From positions 1 to 64,000 of the forward strand of contig JAGAQG010000044.1 of assembly GCA_017622875.1 (NCBI GenBank): 64,000 bases of DNA, read 5' to 3'. Origin of the DNA: Lachnospiraceae bacterium. GTDB taxonomy: Bacteria > Bacillota > Clostridia > Lachnospirales > Lachnospiraceae. Below the pieces are notes generated by a model. It saw only the letters and a list, made by a program, of their open reading frames with translations. It did no database searches and had not been told where the DNA came from. The position numbers and the translations under genes are program-made. Shown here piece by piece: positions 1 through 15,100 of the stretch (position 1 is the stretch's first letter; the number at the start of each line of letters is the position of its first letter).

Positions 1-171
1 AAGTAAAATACTCTAGATCAAGGGGTGTGGTTATAGCAAAACGCTTTAACTCAATATCAAAATCCGGATATATACTTCATGTGTTTAGATTATCTCATAT
101 GATTATGAAGAATTGGAACGGTAGGTAATTCATCGCTTACTGTTAAATTATGTTCATTCGAGGCGAGAAAG

Positions 172-3100
172 ATGAAAAGACGATTATTTACCAGATTTTT
201 ATCAATTGCATTAGCAATCACAATATTATCCTCAGACCTTTCTGCATATGCAGCAAGCGATGTTACAGAAACAACCACAGAAGTAACAGAAGAATCTGTG
301 GAAGAAACTGAGAAGATAGAAGAAATCGAAACAGGGGAAGGATCTGAGCAGGAGGAAGACACTGTAATTGATGAAACTGAGGAATCAGATGAAACGGAAA
401 AATCACCAGAGCATGATGCTGAACAGAAAGAAATCATAGAAGTTCAAATGGAAGATGTCTACTATCTGGTTTCAGAAGTTGAAACATCAGCGACAGCAAT
501 AGGAATGTACAGTTTGTCAGATGGTCAGATTTCTTTAAAAAGCAGTAATGAGACAGCTTGGATCGATCGTTTGGAGTTGACCGATGCGTCAGATATTCGA
601 AGCTTTTATGATACTTTAGTAGAGGCATCCGATAATGACGGTACAGCTGATTATCTGATTGATGATAGTTATTTGAATGGAGATTATAATCTTACAGTTG
701 CAGAAATAACTGAAAAAGTAGAGGTAGAGCTTTCTAACGCAGCTGATGAATCAGTTGTGAAGAGTGAAGTTGAGGCAGCGGTAAATGCATGTGCTAATGA
801 GATTGTTGAAAATTACAATCCTTATATCATTGCAGCCAGAGATGCATTTGACAGAGATCATCCGGAAGTATTCTGGTTGTCTGGAGAAACTGCAATTGGC
901 TATAGTTTAGGTTATCAATATTCTTCGCCGAAAACTACAGATACTTCTGTTAGTGCAGAATATACAGTTACCTTATTGATGGTTCTGAAAGGAACTGTGA
1001 ACGGAGAATCATTTGACATCAGAGCAACTGGTTATCAGAGCCAATCTGCAATTGAAGATGGCATTGCAGACGTGAATTCCGCATGTGAAGAGATTCTAAA
1101 CGTGGTTTCCGAACTGAGCGATTACGAAAAAATCAGATATTTTAATGATATTTTGACAAAATCAAATGAATACAATACAAGCGATGACCTTGATGATATC
1201 GGAAATGATTGCAGAGAATGTGTGAGTGCATTAGAAGGACGTACAGGAACTGCAGGACCTGTATGTGAAGGGTATGCCAGAGCAATGAAGGTATTGTGTG
1301 ATAAGGAAGAAATTCCTTGCGTACTTGTCAGTGGCATGGCTAAGAACAGTGTGGACGGAACTGGCGAAGCACATATGTGGAACAATATCCAGTTAGATGG
1401 CAAGTGGTACGGAGTTGATGCCACATGGAATGATCCGGCAGGTGGAACAGGTGCAGTATCTGGTTATGAAAATGAAGACTGGTTATTGATTGGTTCTGAT
1501 ACTGTTGTTTCCGAAATGAGCTTTGCAACATCACATCCTGTAGAAAATGTGGTATCTACAAATGGTGTGGCATTTACAAATGGGCCAGTATTAAGTGAAG
1601 AAAAGTACGTATATTCAGAAAAAGAGGAAGAAACATCTGGTTTTACCTATGAATTACTTGAAGATGGAACAGCAAGCATTAGTGCATATGTAGGGGACAT
1701 TCCTTCGGAGTTGGAAATTCCAAGTGAAATAGACGGATATACAGTAACCGCAATTGGAGAGGATGCGTTTAGGGATTGTACGGAAATTGCATCCGTAATT
1801 TTACCGGAAAGCATTACTGCTATTGGCTTTTGTGCTTTTTATGGTTGTACTAATATGACTACAATCAATATTCCGGAAAATGTTACGAATATTGAAAATG
1901 CAGCATTCCGTCAGTGCAAAAGTTTGAAAGAAGTAAAACTGCCAGAGGAAATGGAGAATCTGGGTTCGTTTGCATTTGGAGAGTGTACAGCATTAGAACA
2001 AATCAACATTCCAGAAGGCATTACTGCAATGCAGAATGGAGTATTGTGGGAATGTGATAGTTTAACAAGTATTATTTTACCAGAGAGTATAAAGACGATT
2101 GACTATCATGCATTCTCAGACTGCGACAATTTGAAAGAAGTGACGATTCCAAGTGGAGTTACTAGTCTGGATGAATTTGCTTTTTTTAATTGTATCAGTT
2201 TAGAAAAAATTGAACTGCCAACTACCGTTGAAAACATTGGAGATTATGCATTTTCAAAGGGTGATTTGGATGAAAAAGTTTATGAGAATTTAGACATTAC
2301 CATTTATGTTGAAAAAAAGGACTATGTTTATCAGTGGGCAGTAGACAATGGCTTTAAGGTTGTATTGCCTGAGTCAGAAGATACAAAAACGGGAATCTAT
2401 GAAATAGATGGAAAATTCTATATTTATCGTGACGATAATTTGGTAACAGGCTATATCGAGTATGAAGGTCAGAAATATTATGCCAATGCCAACGGTGTCC
2501 TCCAAACAGGCTGGATCAAAGTTGGTAATGTATGGAGATATTTTGATGCGACAGGTGATTTCTGCGAAATTTCATACGAATCTGCAGATGGATATCTGTA
2601 TATTCTAGAAAACGGAGATATCAGCTATTTTTCAAATAAAACAACTTTGGTAAAAAATACATGGCTGACAATTTCCGGCTATCGATATTATTTTGATGAA
2701 AATGGTTTTGCAGTAAAAGGCTGGTATCAGGATGGAAGCTACTGGTACTACGCTGATGAAAATGGCAGAATGGCTATAGGTGTAGCAGCAATTGGAGATA
2801 AAAAATATTATTTTGATTCAGCTTATCATTTGAGTTCCGGATGGAAGAAAATTGATGGTGTTTTCCGGTATTTCAATGTAGATGAAGATTACGAAAAATG
2901 CTATGAAATCTCCATGGATGGAACAACTGGTTGGGTCAATCTGGAAGATGGTCGAAGAGCCTATATCGATGCAGCCAGTGGAGCATTGACTGGATGGAGA
3001 ACCATTCAGGGGTATCGTTATCACTTCAATAGTGATGGCTTTGTTGATACTGGATTGTTCCAGGACGGCAGATATTACTATTATGGAGAAACAGCAGAAA

Positions 3101-6100
3101 CCGCGACCAATACTTCACCAATCGGAAATGTAGTAAAAGGTGTAAGAACCATTGATGGAAAGATCTATGGCTTCCATACAAGTTCTTATTATCGTCTGAC
3201 AGGCTGGCAGACATTAGATGGAGAGAGATATTATTTTCAGGATGACTGCAGCGCAGTAACGGGCTGGTATCAAGAAGGAAATTATTGCTACTATGCGGAT
3301 GAAAATGGCCGCATGGCGAAAGGCGAAAAGGTAATCGGAGAATATACCTATTATTTTGACAGCAATTATCGCCTGACAACAGGCTGGCAGACGATTAACG
3401 GCCAGAGATATTATCTGGACGCAAATGGTCTTAGAGTAACCGGAGAATTTCAGGTCGGCAATTACTGGTATTATGCGGATGCAGACGGAATAGTAGCCAA
3501 AGGTCTGACAGTGGTGGATGGTACGACCTATCTGTTCCATGCAAGCCAGTACTATCGTTTGACAGGCTGGCAGACCGTAAATGGACAGCGTTACTTCTTT
3601 AATGAAGCTGATGGAAAAGCGGTAACAGGCTGGTATCAGGAAGGCGATTACTGGTACTACGCAGATGCAAATGGTTGTATGGCAAAAGGCCTTACGACCA
3701 TTGGAGGTAAACAATATTACTTTGATAATAGCTATCATTTAAGTACAGGCTGGAAAAATATTAACAATCAAATGTACTTCTTTGACTCGGTAGCAGAAGA
3801 ACCGGAGAAATGTTGTGCAATTGCTTATGATGGTGAAATTGGCGGCTGGCTGGTCTTAAAAGATGGACGAAGAAGCTATGTAAATGCGAGATATCAGGTG
3901 CTGACAGGCTGGCAGACAATTAATGGCCAGCGCTACTATTTTGATAGTACAGGATTTATGAAAACAGGTCTGTTCCAGGACGGAAGATACTATTACTATG
4001 CGGAACCGGAAGGAGAATTAATCGGTACTTTGGCAAAAGGAGTTAAAATCATTGACGAAAAAGTCTATGGTTTCCATACAAGTGCTTATTATCGCCTGAC
4101 AGGCTGGCAGACATTCGATGGGCAGCGTTATTATTTCCAGGACGACTGCAGTGCGGTAATCGGATGGTACTGGGATGGAACTTACTGGTACTATGCGGAT
4201 GCAAATGGCTGCATGGTCAAAGATGCTCAGAAAATCGGAGAACATACCTATTATTTTGATAATAATTATCGACTGACAACAGGCTGGGTAAAGATTGATA
4301 ATGAGTGGAGATATTTTGCCCCAGCAGCTGATCATACAGAATGCTTTGAATTAACTTATGAAGGATATGATGGTACTGTAAATAACTGGGCTATGCTCAG
4401 CAATGGAAAGAAGAGTTACATCAATACGAAGAGCGGAATCCTAAAAGGCTGGCAGACCATTGATGGCCAGAGGTATTACTTTGATAATTCAGGAATTATG
4501 CAGACAGGATGGTTTCAGGTTAGTAACTACTGGTACTATGCAGAGCAGGATGGTTCTGCAGCAAAAGGAATCAAAGTGATCGATGGAGAGACCTATCTGT
4601 TCCACACAAGTGCTTATTATCGTCTGACAGGCTGGCAGACGATGGATGGTAAGCGTTTCTATTTGGATACAGATGGAAAAGCACAGACTGGATGGATAGA
4701 TTATGGCGGACGCAAATATTATGCAGAGCTTAAGAATGATGGGGACGTCATCAAAGGCACTGTAGTAACAGGTGCAAAGAAAATTGAGGAAAGCATCTAT
4801 GTATTCCATCCAAGTCAGTATTATCTACTGACAGGCTGGCAGACAGTGAATGGCCAGAGATATTACATAAAAGAAGACGGAAAAACCGTGACAGGCTGGT
4901 ATCAGGAAGGCGATTACTGGTACTATGCGGATGAAAATGGCTGTATGGTAAAAGACCTTACGACCATTGGAGAAAAGCAGTATTACTTTGACAGTAATTA
5001 TCGTTTAAGCACAGGCTGGAAGAAGATTGACAATCAGATGTATTTCTTTGACTGGGTAGCAGAAAAACCAGAAAAATGCTGTTCTATTTCCTATGATGGA
5101 GAGCTTGGAAACTGGTTTATTTTAAGTGATGATCGAAGAAGCTACATCAATGCGAGATATCAGGTGCTGACAGGTTGGCAGACAATCAATGGGCAGCGAT
5201 ATTATTTTGACAGTACCGGAATTATGAAGACAGGCCTGTTCCAGGACGGAAGATACTACTATTATGCAGAGCCGGAAGGCGAAGCGATTGGAACAATGGC
5301 AAAGGGAGCCAAAATCATTAATGGAAAAGTCTATGGCTTCCACACAAGTGCTTATTATCGTCTGACAGGTTGGCAGACTTTAAATGGCGAGCGTTACTAT
5401 TTTAAAGATGACTGTACAGCAATGATTGGCTGGTATCAGGAAGGAAATTATTGGTACTATGCGGATGAAAATGGCTGTATGGCAAAGGGAATCAAGGTAA
5501 TTAATGGAGAAAATTATTACTTTGATAATAATTATCGTCTGACAACAGGCTGGAACAAAATAGATAATCAGTGGAGATTCTTTAATATTAGCGACATACC
5601 AGAAGAATGTAAGGAAATCAAATTTACTGGTTATAACGGGACTGCAAGTGACTGGGCTGTTTTAAGCGATAATCGAAAGAGCTATATCCATATCAGAAAT
5701 GGAATCTTAAAGGGCTGGCAGACGATTGAAGGAAAAAGATACTTTTTTAACAGCCAGGGAATTTTGCAGACAGGCTGGTATCAGGATGGAAACTACTGGT
5801 ATTATGCAGACGAAAATGGCTGTACTGCAAACAGTGTAAAGAACATTGGAGAACATTCTTACTATTTTGACGGAAATTATCGCTTGGCGACAGGTTGGGT
5901 CAAAATAAATAATGAATGGAGATTTTTTGATAATTCAGAAAATTATGCAGAGCGTTATGAATTGGATTACACCAATGATGATGGAGAAACTGGCTGGGTA
6001 ACTCTGAGTAATTCTAAAAAGAGTTATATTCATGTAAAAAATGGTGTTTTAAAGGGCTGGCAGACCATTGATGGTCAGAGATATTATTTTGACAATACAG

Positions 6101-9100
6101 GAATCTTGCAGACAGGCTGGTTCCAGGTCGGAAGTTATTGGTATTACGGTGCTCCGGTAGTAAAAGGTGCACAGGCCATTGATGGAAAGATTTATGGTTT
6201 CCATCCAAGTCAATATTATCGTTTGAGCGGCTGGCAGACATTAGATGGAAACAGATATTATTTCCAAGAAGATTATAGTGCCGTAATAGGCTGGCATCAG
6301 GAAGGCGACTACTGGTATTACGCGGACGAAAACGGTCGTATGGCAAAAGACCTGACAATTATCGGAGAAAAACAGTATTACTTTGATGGCAATTATCGTT
6401 TGGCTACAGGCTGGAAACGCATTGGAAACAAGATGTATTTCTTTAATGATGTGGCGGAGAATCCAACAGCATGCTGTGCGGTATCTTATGATGGAACAGT
6501 AGGTGACTGGATCACATTGAATGATGGCCGCAAGAGCTATATCAATGCGAAATATCAGGTATTGACAGGCTGGCAGAATATTAACAGTCAAAGATATTAC
6601 TTCGACAGCACTGGAATTATGGAAACTGGTCTGTTCCAGGTGGGAAGATATTATTATTATGCGGAGCCAAAAGAAACAGCGACAGATGAATGCCCGGAAG
6701 GCAGTATCGTAAAGGGTGCCAAGTTGATTGATGGAAAAATTTATGGTTTCCATCCAAGTCAGTATTACCGCCTGACAGGCTGGCAGACTCTGAACGGTGA
6801 AAGATACTATTTCCAGGATGACTGTGCAGCAGTGATTGGCTGGTATCAGGAAGGTAATTATTGGTATTATGCGGATGCAAACGGCTGCATGGTAAAAGGT
6901 GCGCAGAAGATTGGAGAACATACCTATTACTTTGATAACAATTATCGCCTTACGACAGGCTGGATCAAAATTGATAATCAGTGGAGATATTTTACATCCG
7001 CAGACAGCTATGCAGATTCTTTTGAATTAACATATACAGGATATGATGGAACGGTAAACAACTGGGCGATCATTAGTAACGGAAAGAAGAGTTATATCCA
7101 TATTAAAAATGGTGTCTTAAAAGGCTGGCAGACAATTGATGGCCAGAGATATTACTTTGACAGTACAGGAATTATGCAGACAGGAGAGTTCCAGGTCGGT
7201 AACTACTGGTACTATGCAGATCAGGATGGAGTAGTTGCAAAAGGAATCAGAGTTATTGATGGAGAAACCTATCTGTTCCATACAAGTGCTTATTACCGTT
7301 TGAGCGGCTGGCAGACAATGGATGGTAAGAGATTCTATTTGGGAACAGATGGAAAAGCACAGACCGGCTGGATCGATTATGGCGGACGAAGATATTATGC
7401 AGAGCCTAAGAACGATGGAAGTATTATCAAAGGAACTGTAGTAACAGGTGCCAAAACAATCGATGGAATTATCTATGTATTCCATCCAAGCCAATATTAT
7501 CTGTTGACAGGCTGGCAGACAGTAAATAATCAGAGATATTACATAAAAGAAGATGGAAGTGCCGTGACAGGCTGGTATCAGGAAGGCGACTATTGGTACT
7601 ATGCAGATACAAACGGATGTATGCAAAATGGACTGACGATCATTGGAGGAAAGCAGTATTACTTCGATGCCAATTATCGTTTGAGCACAGGTTGGAAACG
7701 CATTGGAAACGAGATGTATTTCTTTGATGATGTGACAGAAAATCCAGCAGCATGCTGTGCGATATCTTATGATGGTTCGGTTGGCGGATGGATTGTATTA
7801 AAAGATGGTCGAAAGAGTTATATCAATGCAAAATATCAGGTGCTGACAGGCTGGCAGACAATTAACAGCCAGAGATATTATTTTGACAGTACAGGAATAA
7901 TGGAAACTGGTTTGTTCCAGTCAGGAAGATATTATTATTATGCTGAAGAGACTGGAGAAAATCAGGGAGCAATCGCAAAAGGCGTAAAAGCAATCGATGG
8001 TAAAATTTATGGTTTCCATGCGAGTCAGTACTACCGCCTGACAGGCTGGCAGACATTAAATGGTCAAAGATACTATTTTAAAGATGACTGCAGTGCGGCG
8101 ATTGGCTGGTACTATGACGGAAGCAACTGGTATTATGCAGATGTAAATGGCTGCATGCTCAAAGATGTTCACACAATCGATGGAAAGAACTATTACTTTG
8201 ACGGAAATTATCGTCTGACAACCGGTTGGGTAAAAGTGAATAATCAGTGGCGATTCTTTAATAATGCGGAAAGATATTTGGATTGTCATGAGTTGACGTT
8301 TACCGGTTATACCGGTGCGACGAATGCATGGGCAATTTTAAGTGATGGATGCAGAAGCTATATTCATGCAAGATATGGTATTTTAAAAGGCTGGCAGACG
8401 ATTGATGGTCAGAGATATTACTTTGACAGCACAGGAATTATGCAGACTGGTGAATTCAAAGTCGGAAATTACTGGTACTATGCAGATGCTGATGGTGCAG
8501 TTGCAAAAGGATTTAAAGAAGTTTCTGGAAAAACGTACTATTTCCATCCGAGTCAGTATTATCGTTTGACAGGCTGGCAGACAGCAGGTGGTCAGAGATA
8601 TTACTTTGATGCTGATGGAGTGATGCAGACAGAATGGTTTGAAGTCAGTGGATACTGGTACTATGCAGACCAGGATGGAAAAGTTCAGAAAGGCCTGATT
8701 AATCTTACCGTTGATGAGCAGGAGAGAAGCTACTACCTTGATGGAAACTATCGTTTACAGACAGGATGGATTACAATAAGTGGTATCAAATATCATTTTG
8801 CCGGAGCTGAAAATCCACAGGACTGCTATGCGATTTATTCCGGAAATCCTGCAAAGGGATGGTTTGTATTTGAAGGAAGAACAAGCTATTTTAATAATTC
8901 AGGTGTGGCAGTCACAGGCTGGCAGACAATTAATAGTAAAAGATATTATTTTAATGCAAGCGGAGTGATGCAGACAGGCTGGTTCAAGGTCGGAGATTAC
9001 TGGTATTACGCAAATTCTGATGGAACGACAGTCAATGGTTTAATTGAACTGCTCGTGGGCGAAGAGAAAAAGATTTATTACTTTGATGAGAGCTATCGCT

Positions 9101-12100
9101 TACAGACAGGCTGGCAGACAATCAATGGAAAGAAATATTATTTTGTCGGAGCTGATCATCCGAAAAATTATGATGTTGTTTATGTTGGAAGTATAAAAGA
9201 GGGGTGGCAGACGATTGAAAGCGGCCAGATCTTCTATGCGGACAGCAACGGAAATGTGAAAACAGGCTGGCAGACGATCGATGGTCAAAGATATTATTTT
9301 GATGCGACAGGTGCACTTGCGGTTGGCTGGTTTAAGGTCGGAAATTACTGGTACTACGGAGAAGAAAAGACAGCAGAGGGACAGGAACAGACAATTTCAG
9401 TCGGAGCTGTGGCAAAAGGTATCAAAGTAATTGCTGGAGACACTTATTGTTTCCACACCAGCGGTTATTATATGCTGACAGGCTGGCAGACAGTGAATGG
9501 ACAGCGTTTTTATCTGGATACAGATGGTTCTGCAAAAAACGGCTGGTTTACTGTTAGCGGAAAAACTTACTATGCGGAAACAGTAACTCATGATGGAATT
9601 TATAAGGGAACTGTAGCTAAGGGAGCAAAAACAATCGGTACAGAAACTTATTTCTTCCATAGCAGTCAGTATTATATGTTAACGGGCTTCCAGTACGATG
9701 CTGGAAAACGTTACTATTTACAGTCAGACGGAACAGCTAAGACCGGCTGGTTTACCGTAGGAACGGATCTCTATTATGGAGAACCGTCTTCAACCGCAGA
9801 TGGAACTTTAAAAGGAGCACTCGCATCAGGTGCAAAACAGATTGATGGAGAGACCTATTTCTTCCATACCAGTGCGAATTATCGACTGACAGGCTGGCAG
9901 ACAGTAAACGGAGAGCGATACTATCTGGATGCAGACGGAACGTCCAGAACAGGCTGGTTTACAGTCAGCGGAAAGATTTATTACGGAGAACCATCTACAA
10001 CGACAGATGGAATCCTAAAAGGAACGCTCGGAAAAGGAGCAAAAGAAATTAATGGAAAAACCTATGTTTTCCATCCGAGTCAGTATTATCGCTTAACAGG
10101 CTGGCAGACAGTCAATGGAGAGAGATATTATCTTGATGCAGATGGAACAGCACGAACAGGCTGGTTTACGATTAGCGGTAAAACCTATTATGCGGAAGCA
10201 GCTACGACTACTGATATATTAAAAGGAACAGTAGCAAAAGGGCTTAAGGATATCGTTACAGAAACCTACTATTTTCATCCGAATCAGTATTATATGCTGA
10301 CAGGCTGGCAGACAATTAATAAAGAAAGATATTATTTTGATGCCAACGGAGTCATGGAAACAGGCTGGTTCGAAGAGGGCGGATATTATTATTATGCTAG
10401 AGAAAATGGAATTATAGTAAAAGGTCTCATAGAATTAGCATATGGTACAGCCGGAGAACAGAAAACTTACTACTTTGATAACAATTACCGCCTGAAAACA
10501 GGTTGGCAGACTATTAATAACAAAAAGTATTTCTTTGAAAATGCAAAAACACCAGAAGAGTGTTATGCAACAAATACAGCAATCGAGATTAAGACAGGCT
10601 GGTTGGAACTGGAAAATGGTCAGATCAGTTATGCAAATAACAGAGGCGTGATTCTGACAGGCTGGCAGACAATCGATAAGCAGAGATATTATTTTGATGG
10701 TAATGGTGTTTTACAGACAGATTGGTTCAAAGTAGGAAATTATTGGTACTATGGAGAAGAAAAAGCTGCAGAGGGACAGGAACAGGCAATTCCAGTCGGA
10801 GCTGTGGCGAAAGGTATCAAAGTAATTGATGGTGAGACCTATTGTTTCCATACAAGCGGTTATTATATGCTGACAGGCTGGCAGACAGTGAACGGCCAAA
10901 GATTTTATCTTGAAAGTGATGGTAAGGCAAAAACAGACTGGTTTACTCTCAGTGGAAGAACTTACTACGCGGAAACATCCACTCATGATGGAATCTATAA
11001 AGGAACTGTAGCACGAGGAGCAAAAACAGTCGGTACAGAAACCTATTTCTTCCATAGCAGTCAGTATTATATGTTAACGGGCTTCCAGTCTTATAACGGT
11101 AATAGATATTACTTACAGTCAGATGGAACAGCAAAGACAGGCTGGTTTACAGTAGGAACAGATCTCTATTATGGAGAACCTGCAGCAAACGGAGAACTCT
11201 TAAAGGGAACTCTTGCGAAAGGTGCGAAAGAAATTAGTGGAGAGACCTACTTCTTCCACACCAGTTCAAACTATCGCCTGACAGGCTGGCAGACAGTAAA
11301 TGGTGAAAGATATTATCTGAATGAAAATGGAACCGCAAAGACAGGTTGGTTTACGATCAGCGGAAAAATCTATTACGGAGAACCGACTACGACCGAAGCA
11401 GGTGTGCTGAAAGGAACCCTTGCGAGGGGAGCAAAAGAAATTAATGGAGAAACCTATGTCTTCCATACAAGCGGTTACTATCGCCTGACAGGCTGGCAGA
11501 CGGTATATGGCCAGAGATATTATCTGGATGTAAATGGAAAGGCAAAGACAAGCTGGTTTACAATTGGTGGAAAGACCTATTACGCAGAAACAGCCAAGAG
11601 TGGTGATGTGTTAAAGGGAACGGTAGCCAAAGGTATGAAAACAATTGGCACAGAGACCTATTATTTCCATCCAAGTCAGTATTATCGTTTAACAGGCTGG
11701 CAAACAATTGATAAACAGAGATATTATTTTAATGATGATGGAACTGTAAAGAAAGGCTGGTTTACAATCAGCGGAAAAACCTATTACGCATCTCCGGAAG
11801 TGGCGAGCGGAGCAAAAGAAATCGATGGACAGACTTACGTGTTCCACAGTAGCCAGTACTATATGTTAACAGGCTTCCAGTCCTATGGCGGAAAACGTTA
11901 TTATTTACAGTCAGATGGAACCGCAAAGACAGGCTGGTTTACAGTAGGAACAGATCTCTACTATGGAGAACCTGCAGTAAACGGAGAACTCTTAAAGGGA
12001 ACTCTTGCAAGCGGTGCGAAAGAGATTGGTGGAGAGACATACTTCTTCCATACCAGTTCGAATTATCGTTTGACCGGCTGGCAGACAGTAAATGGAGACA

Positions 12101-15100
12101 GATACTATCTGGATGCAGACGGAACGGCGAAAACAGGCTGGTTTACAGTCAGCGGAAAGATTTATTATGGAGAACCATCTACGACGGCAGATGGAATCTT
12201 AAAAGGAACGCTCGGAAAAGGAGCAAAAGAGATTAATGGAAAGATCTATATCTTCCATACAAGTCAGTATTATCGCCTGACCGGCTGGCAGACGGTTGGT
12301 AGTCAGAGATATTATCTGGACACAGATGGAACAGCGAAAACGGGTTGGTTCGGAACAGGCGGATATTACTATTATGCATATTCAGACGGAACCCTTGCGA
12401 AAGGCCTTGCGGAATTGCCATATGGTGAATCCAGTGAAAAGAAAACTTATTATTTTGACACCAATTATCGTTTAAAAACAGGCTGGCAGACAATTAATGG
12501 TGTGAAATATCTGTTCAGACCTGCGGATAGTCCGGCAGAATGTTATGCAACAGATACCGTAACTGCCGCACAAACAGGCTGGCTGAAACTGAAAAATGGA
12601 CAGATCAGTTATGCAAACAGCAGAGGAGTGATTCTGACCGGCTGGCAGACCATTGATAATCAGAGATATTACTTTGACGGCAATGGAGCTTTACAGATTG
12701 ACTGGTTCAAAGTAGGAAATTACTGGTATTACGGAGAAGAAAAGGCTGCAGAGGGGCAGGAACAGACAATTCCGGTCGGAGCTGTGGCAAAAGGTATCAG
12801 GGAAATTGATGGGGCAATTTATTGTTTCCACCCAAGCGGTTATTATATGCTGACCGGCTGGCAGACAGTGAATGGACAGAGATTTTATCTTGAAAGTGAC
12901 GGTAAAGCAAAAACAGACTGGTTTACTTTTAGTGGAAAAACTTACTATGCGGAAACAACAACTCATGATGGAATCTATAAAGGAACTGTAGCGAGGGGAG
13001 CAAAAACGATAGGTACGGAAACCTATTTCTTCCATAGCAGCCAGTATTATATGTTAACGGGCTTCCAGTCTTACAATGGCAGAAGATATTACTTGAAGTC
13101 TGACGGAACAGCGCGAACAGGCTGGTTTACGGTAGGAACAGATCTCTACTATGGAGAACCTGCAGCAAACGGAGAAATCTTAAAGGGAACCCTTGCAAGC
13201 GGTGCAAAAGAGATTGGTGGAGAGACGTACTTCTTCCATACCAGTTCAAACTACCGTTTAACAGGCTGGCAGACGGTAAATGGAGACAGATATTATCTGA
13301 ATGCGGACGGAACCGCACGAACAGGCTGGTTCACAGTCGGCGGAAAAATTTATTATGGAGAACCGACAACGACCGAAGCAGGCGTATTAAAAGGAACCCT
13401 TGCGAAGGGCGCAAAGGAAATTAATGGAGCGACCTATGTCTTCCATACAAGCAGTTACTATCGCTTGACAGGCTGGCAGACAGTAGGTGGTCAGAGATAC
13501 TATCTGAATACAGATGGAAAGGCCAAAACAGGCTGGTTCAAAGTAGGAAACTATCATTATTATGGGGAACCAGTGGCAGCAGATGGAATCCTAAAGGGAA
13601 CTGTAGCAAAGGGATTGAAAACGATTGGTACAGAAACCTATTATTTCCATCCAAGAGGTTATTATATGCTGACAGGCTGGCAGACCATTAATAAAGAGAG
13701 ATATTATTTTAATACTAATGGAGTCATGGAAATTGGCTGGTTCCAGGTTGGAAGTGATTGGTATTATGCAAAAGAAGATGGAATCGTTGTAAAAGGTCTT
13801 GTAGAACTGCCATATGGCGAAGATAAGGAATTGAAGACTTACTACTTTGATACCAATTATCGTCTGAAAACTGGCTGGTATACAATCAACAGCAAAAAAT
13901 ATTTCTTTACAAATGCATCTGCACCGGAAGAATGCTATGCAACCTTTGAGGGAAGTGTAAGCTATGGCTGGATGACAATGGAAAATGGTCAGATTTGCTA
14001 TGCGGACAGCAAAGGAAACGTAAAAACAGGCTGGCAGACAATTACAGGCCAGAGATATTACTTTGATGCAAATGGTATCCTGCAGACAGGCTGGTTCACA
14101 GTAGGAACAAATACCTATTATGGAGAACCCAAAGCAGCTGCTGGAAAGGAACAGGAGATTCCGGTTGGTGCAGTTGCAAGAGGTGCAAAGAAAATTGATG
14201 GAGAGACCTATGTCTTCCATGCAAGCGGATACCAGCGTTTAACCGGTTTCCAGTCTTATGATGGAAAACGGTATTATCTGCAGTCCAATGGTAAAGCACG
14301 AACAGGCTGGTTCACAGTAGGAACGGATCTCTACTATGGCGAACCGTCTACAACCAGTGATGGTGTATTAAAAGGAACGCTTGCATCAGCGGCAAAAGAA
14401 ATTGGCGGAGAAACTTATTTCTTCCATACAAGCAGCAATTATCGCCTGACAGGCTGGCAAAATGCAAATGGTCAGAGATACTACCTCGATTCAGATGGAA
14501 GCGCACGAACAGGCTGGTTCATTATCAGTGGCAAAAACTATTATGGTGAACCATCTACAACGGAAGATGGAACATTAAAGGGAACTCTTGCGAAAGGTGC
14601 GAAAGAAATTGATGGAGAAACCTATGTTTTCAGCACAAAAGATTTCTATCGCCTGACAGGCTGGCAGACTGTAGATGGACAGAGATATTATCTGGAATCC
14701 AGTGGAAAAGCAAAGACAGACTGGTTCAAGCTGGCTGGTTACTGGTATTATGGCGAACCATCTACGACTGAAACGGGAGTTTTAAAAGGAATTCTTGCCA
14801 AAGACCTGAAAGTGATAAGCGTAGGTGCCGGAGAAGAGATGACAGAGCGTACTTATTATTTCGATAGTAATTATCGTCTGAGTACAGGCTGGAAGGTTAT
14901 CAATAAGATCAGATATTTCTTTAACACTGATGATGATCCAAAGAAATGTTATCTGGTGTTCAGTGGAACGACATCCAACGGCTGGTTTACCTTTGAGGAT
15001 GGAAGAAAGAGTTACTTTGACAGCAAGGGAAATCTGTTGACTGGTTGGCAGACAATTTCAGGAAAGAAATATTATTTCGATTCTAACGGAATTATGCAGA

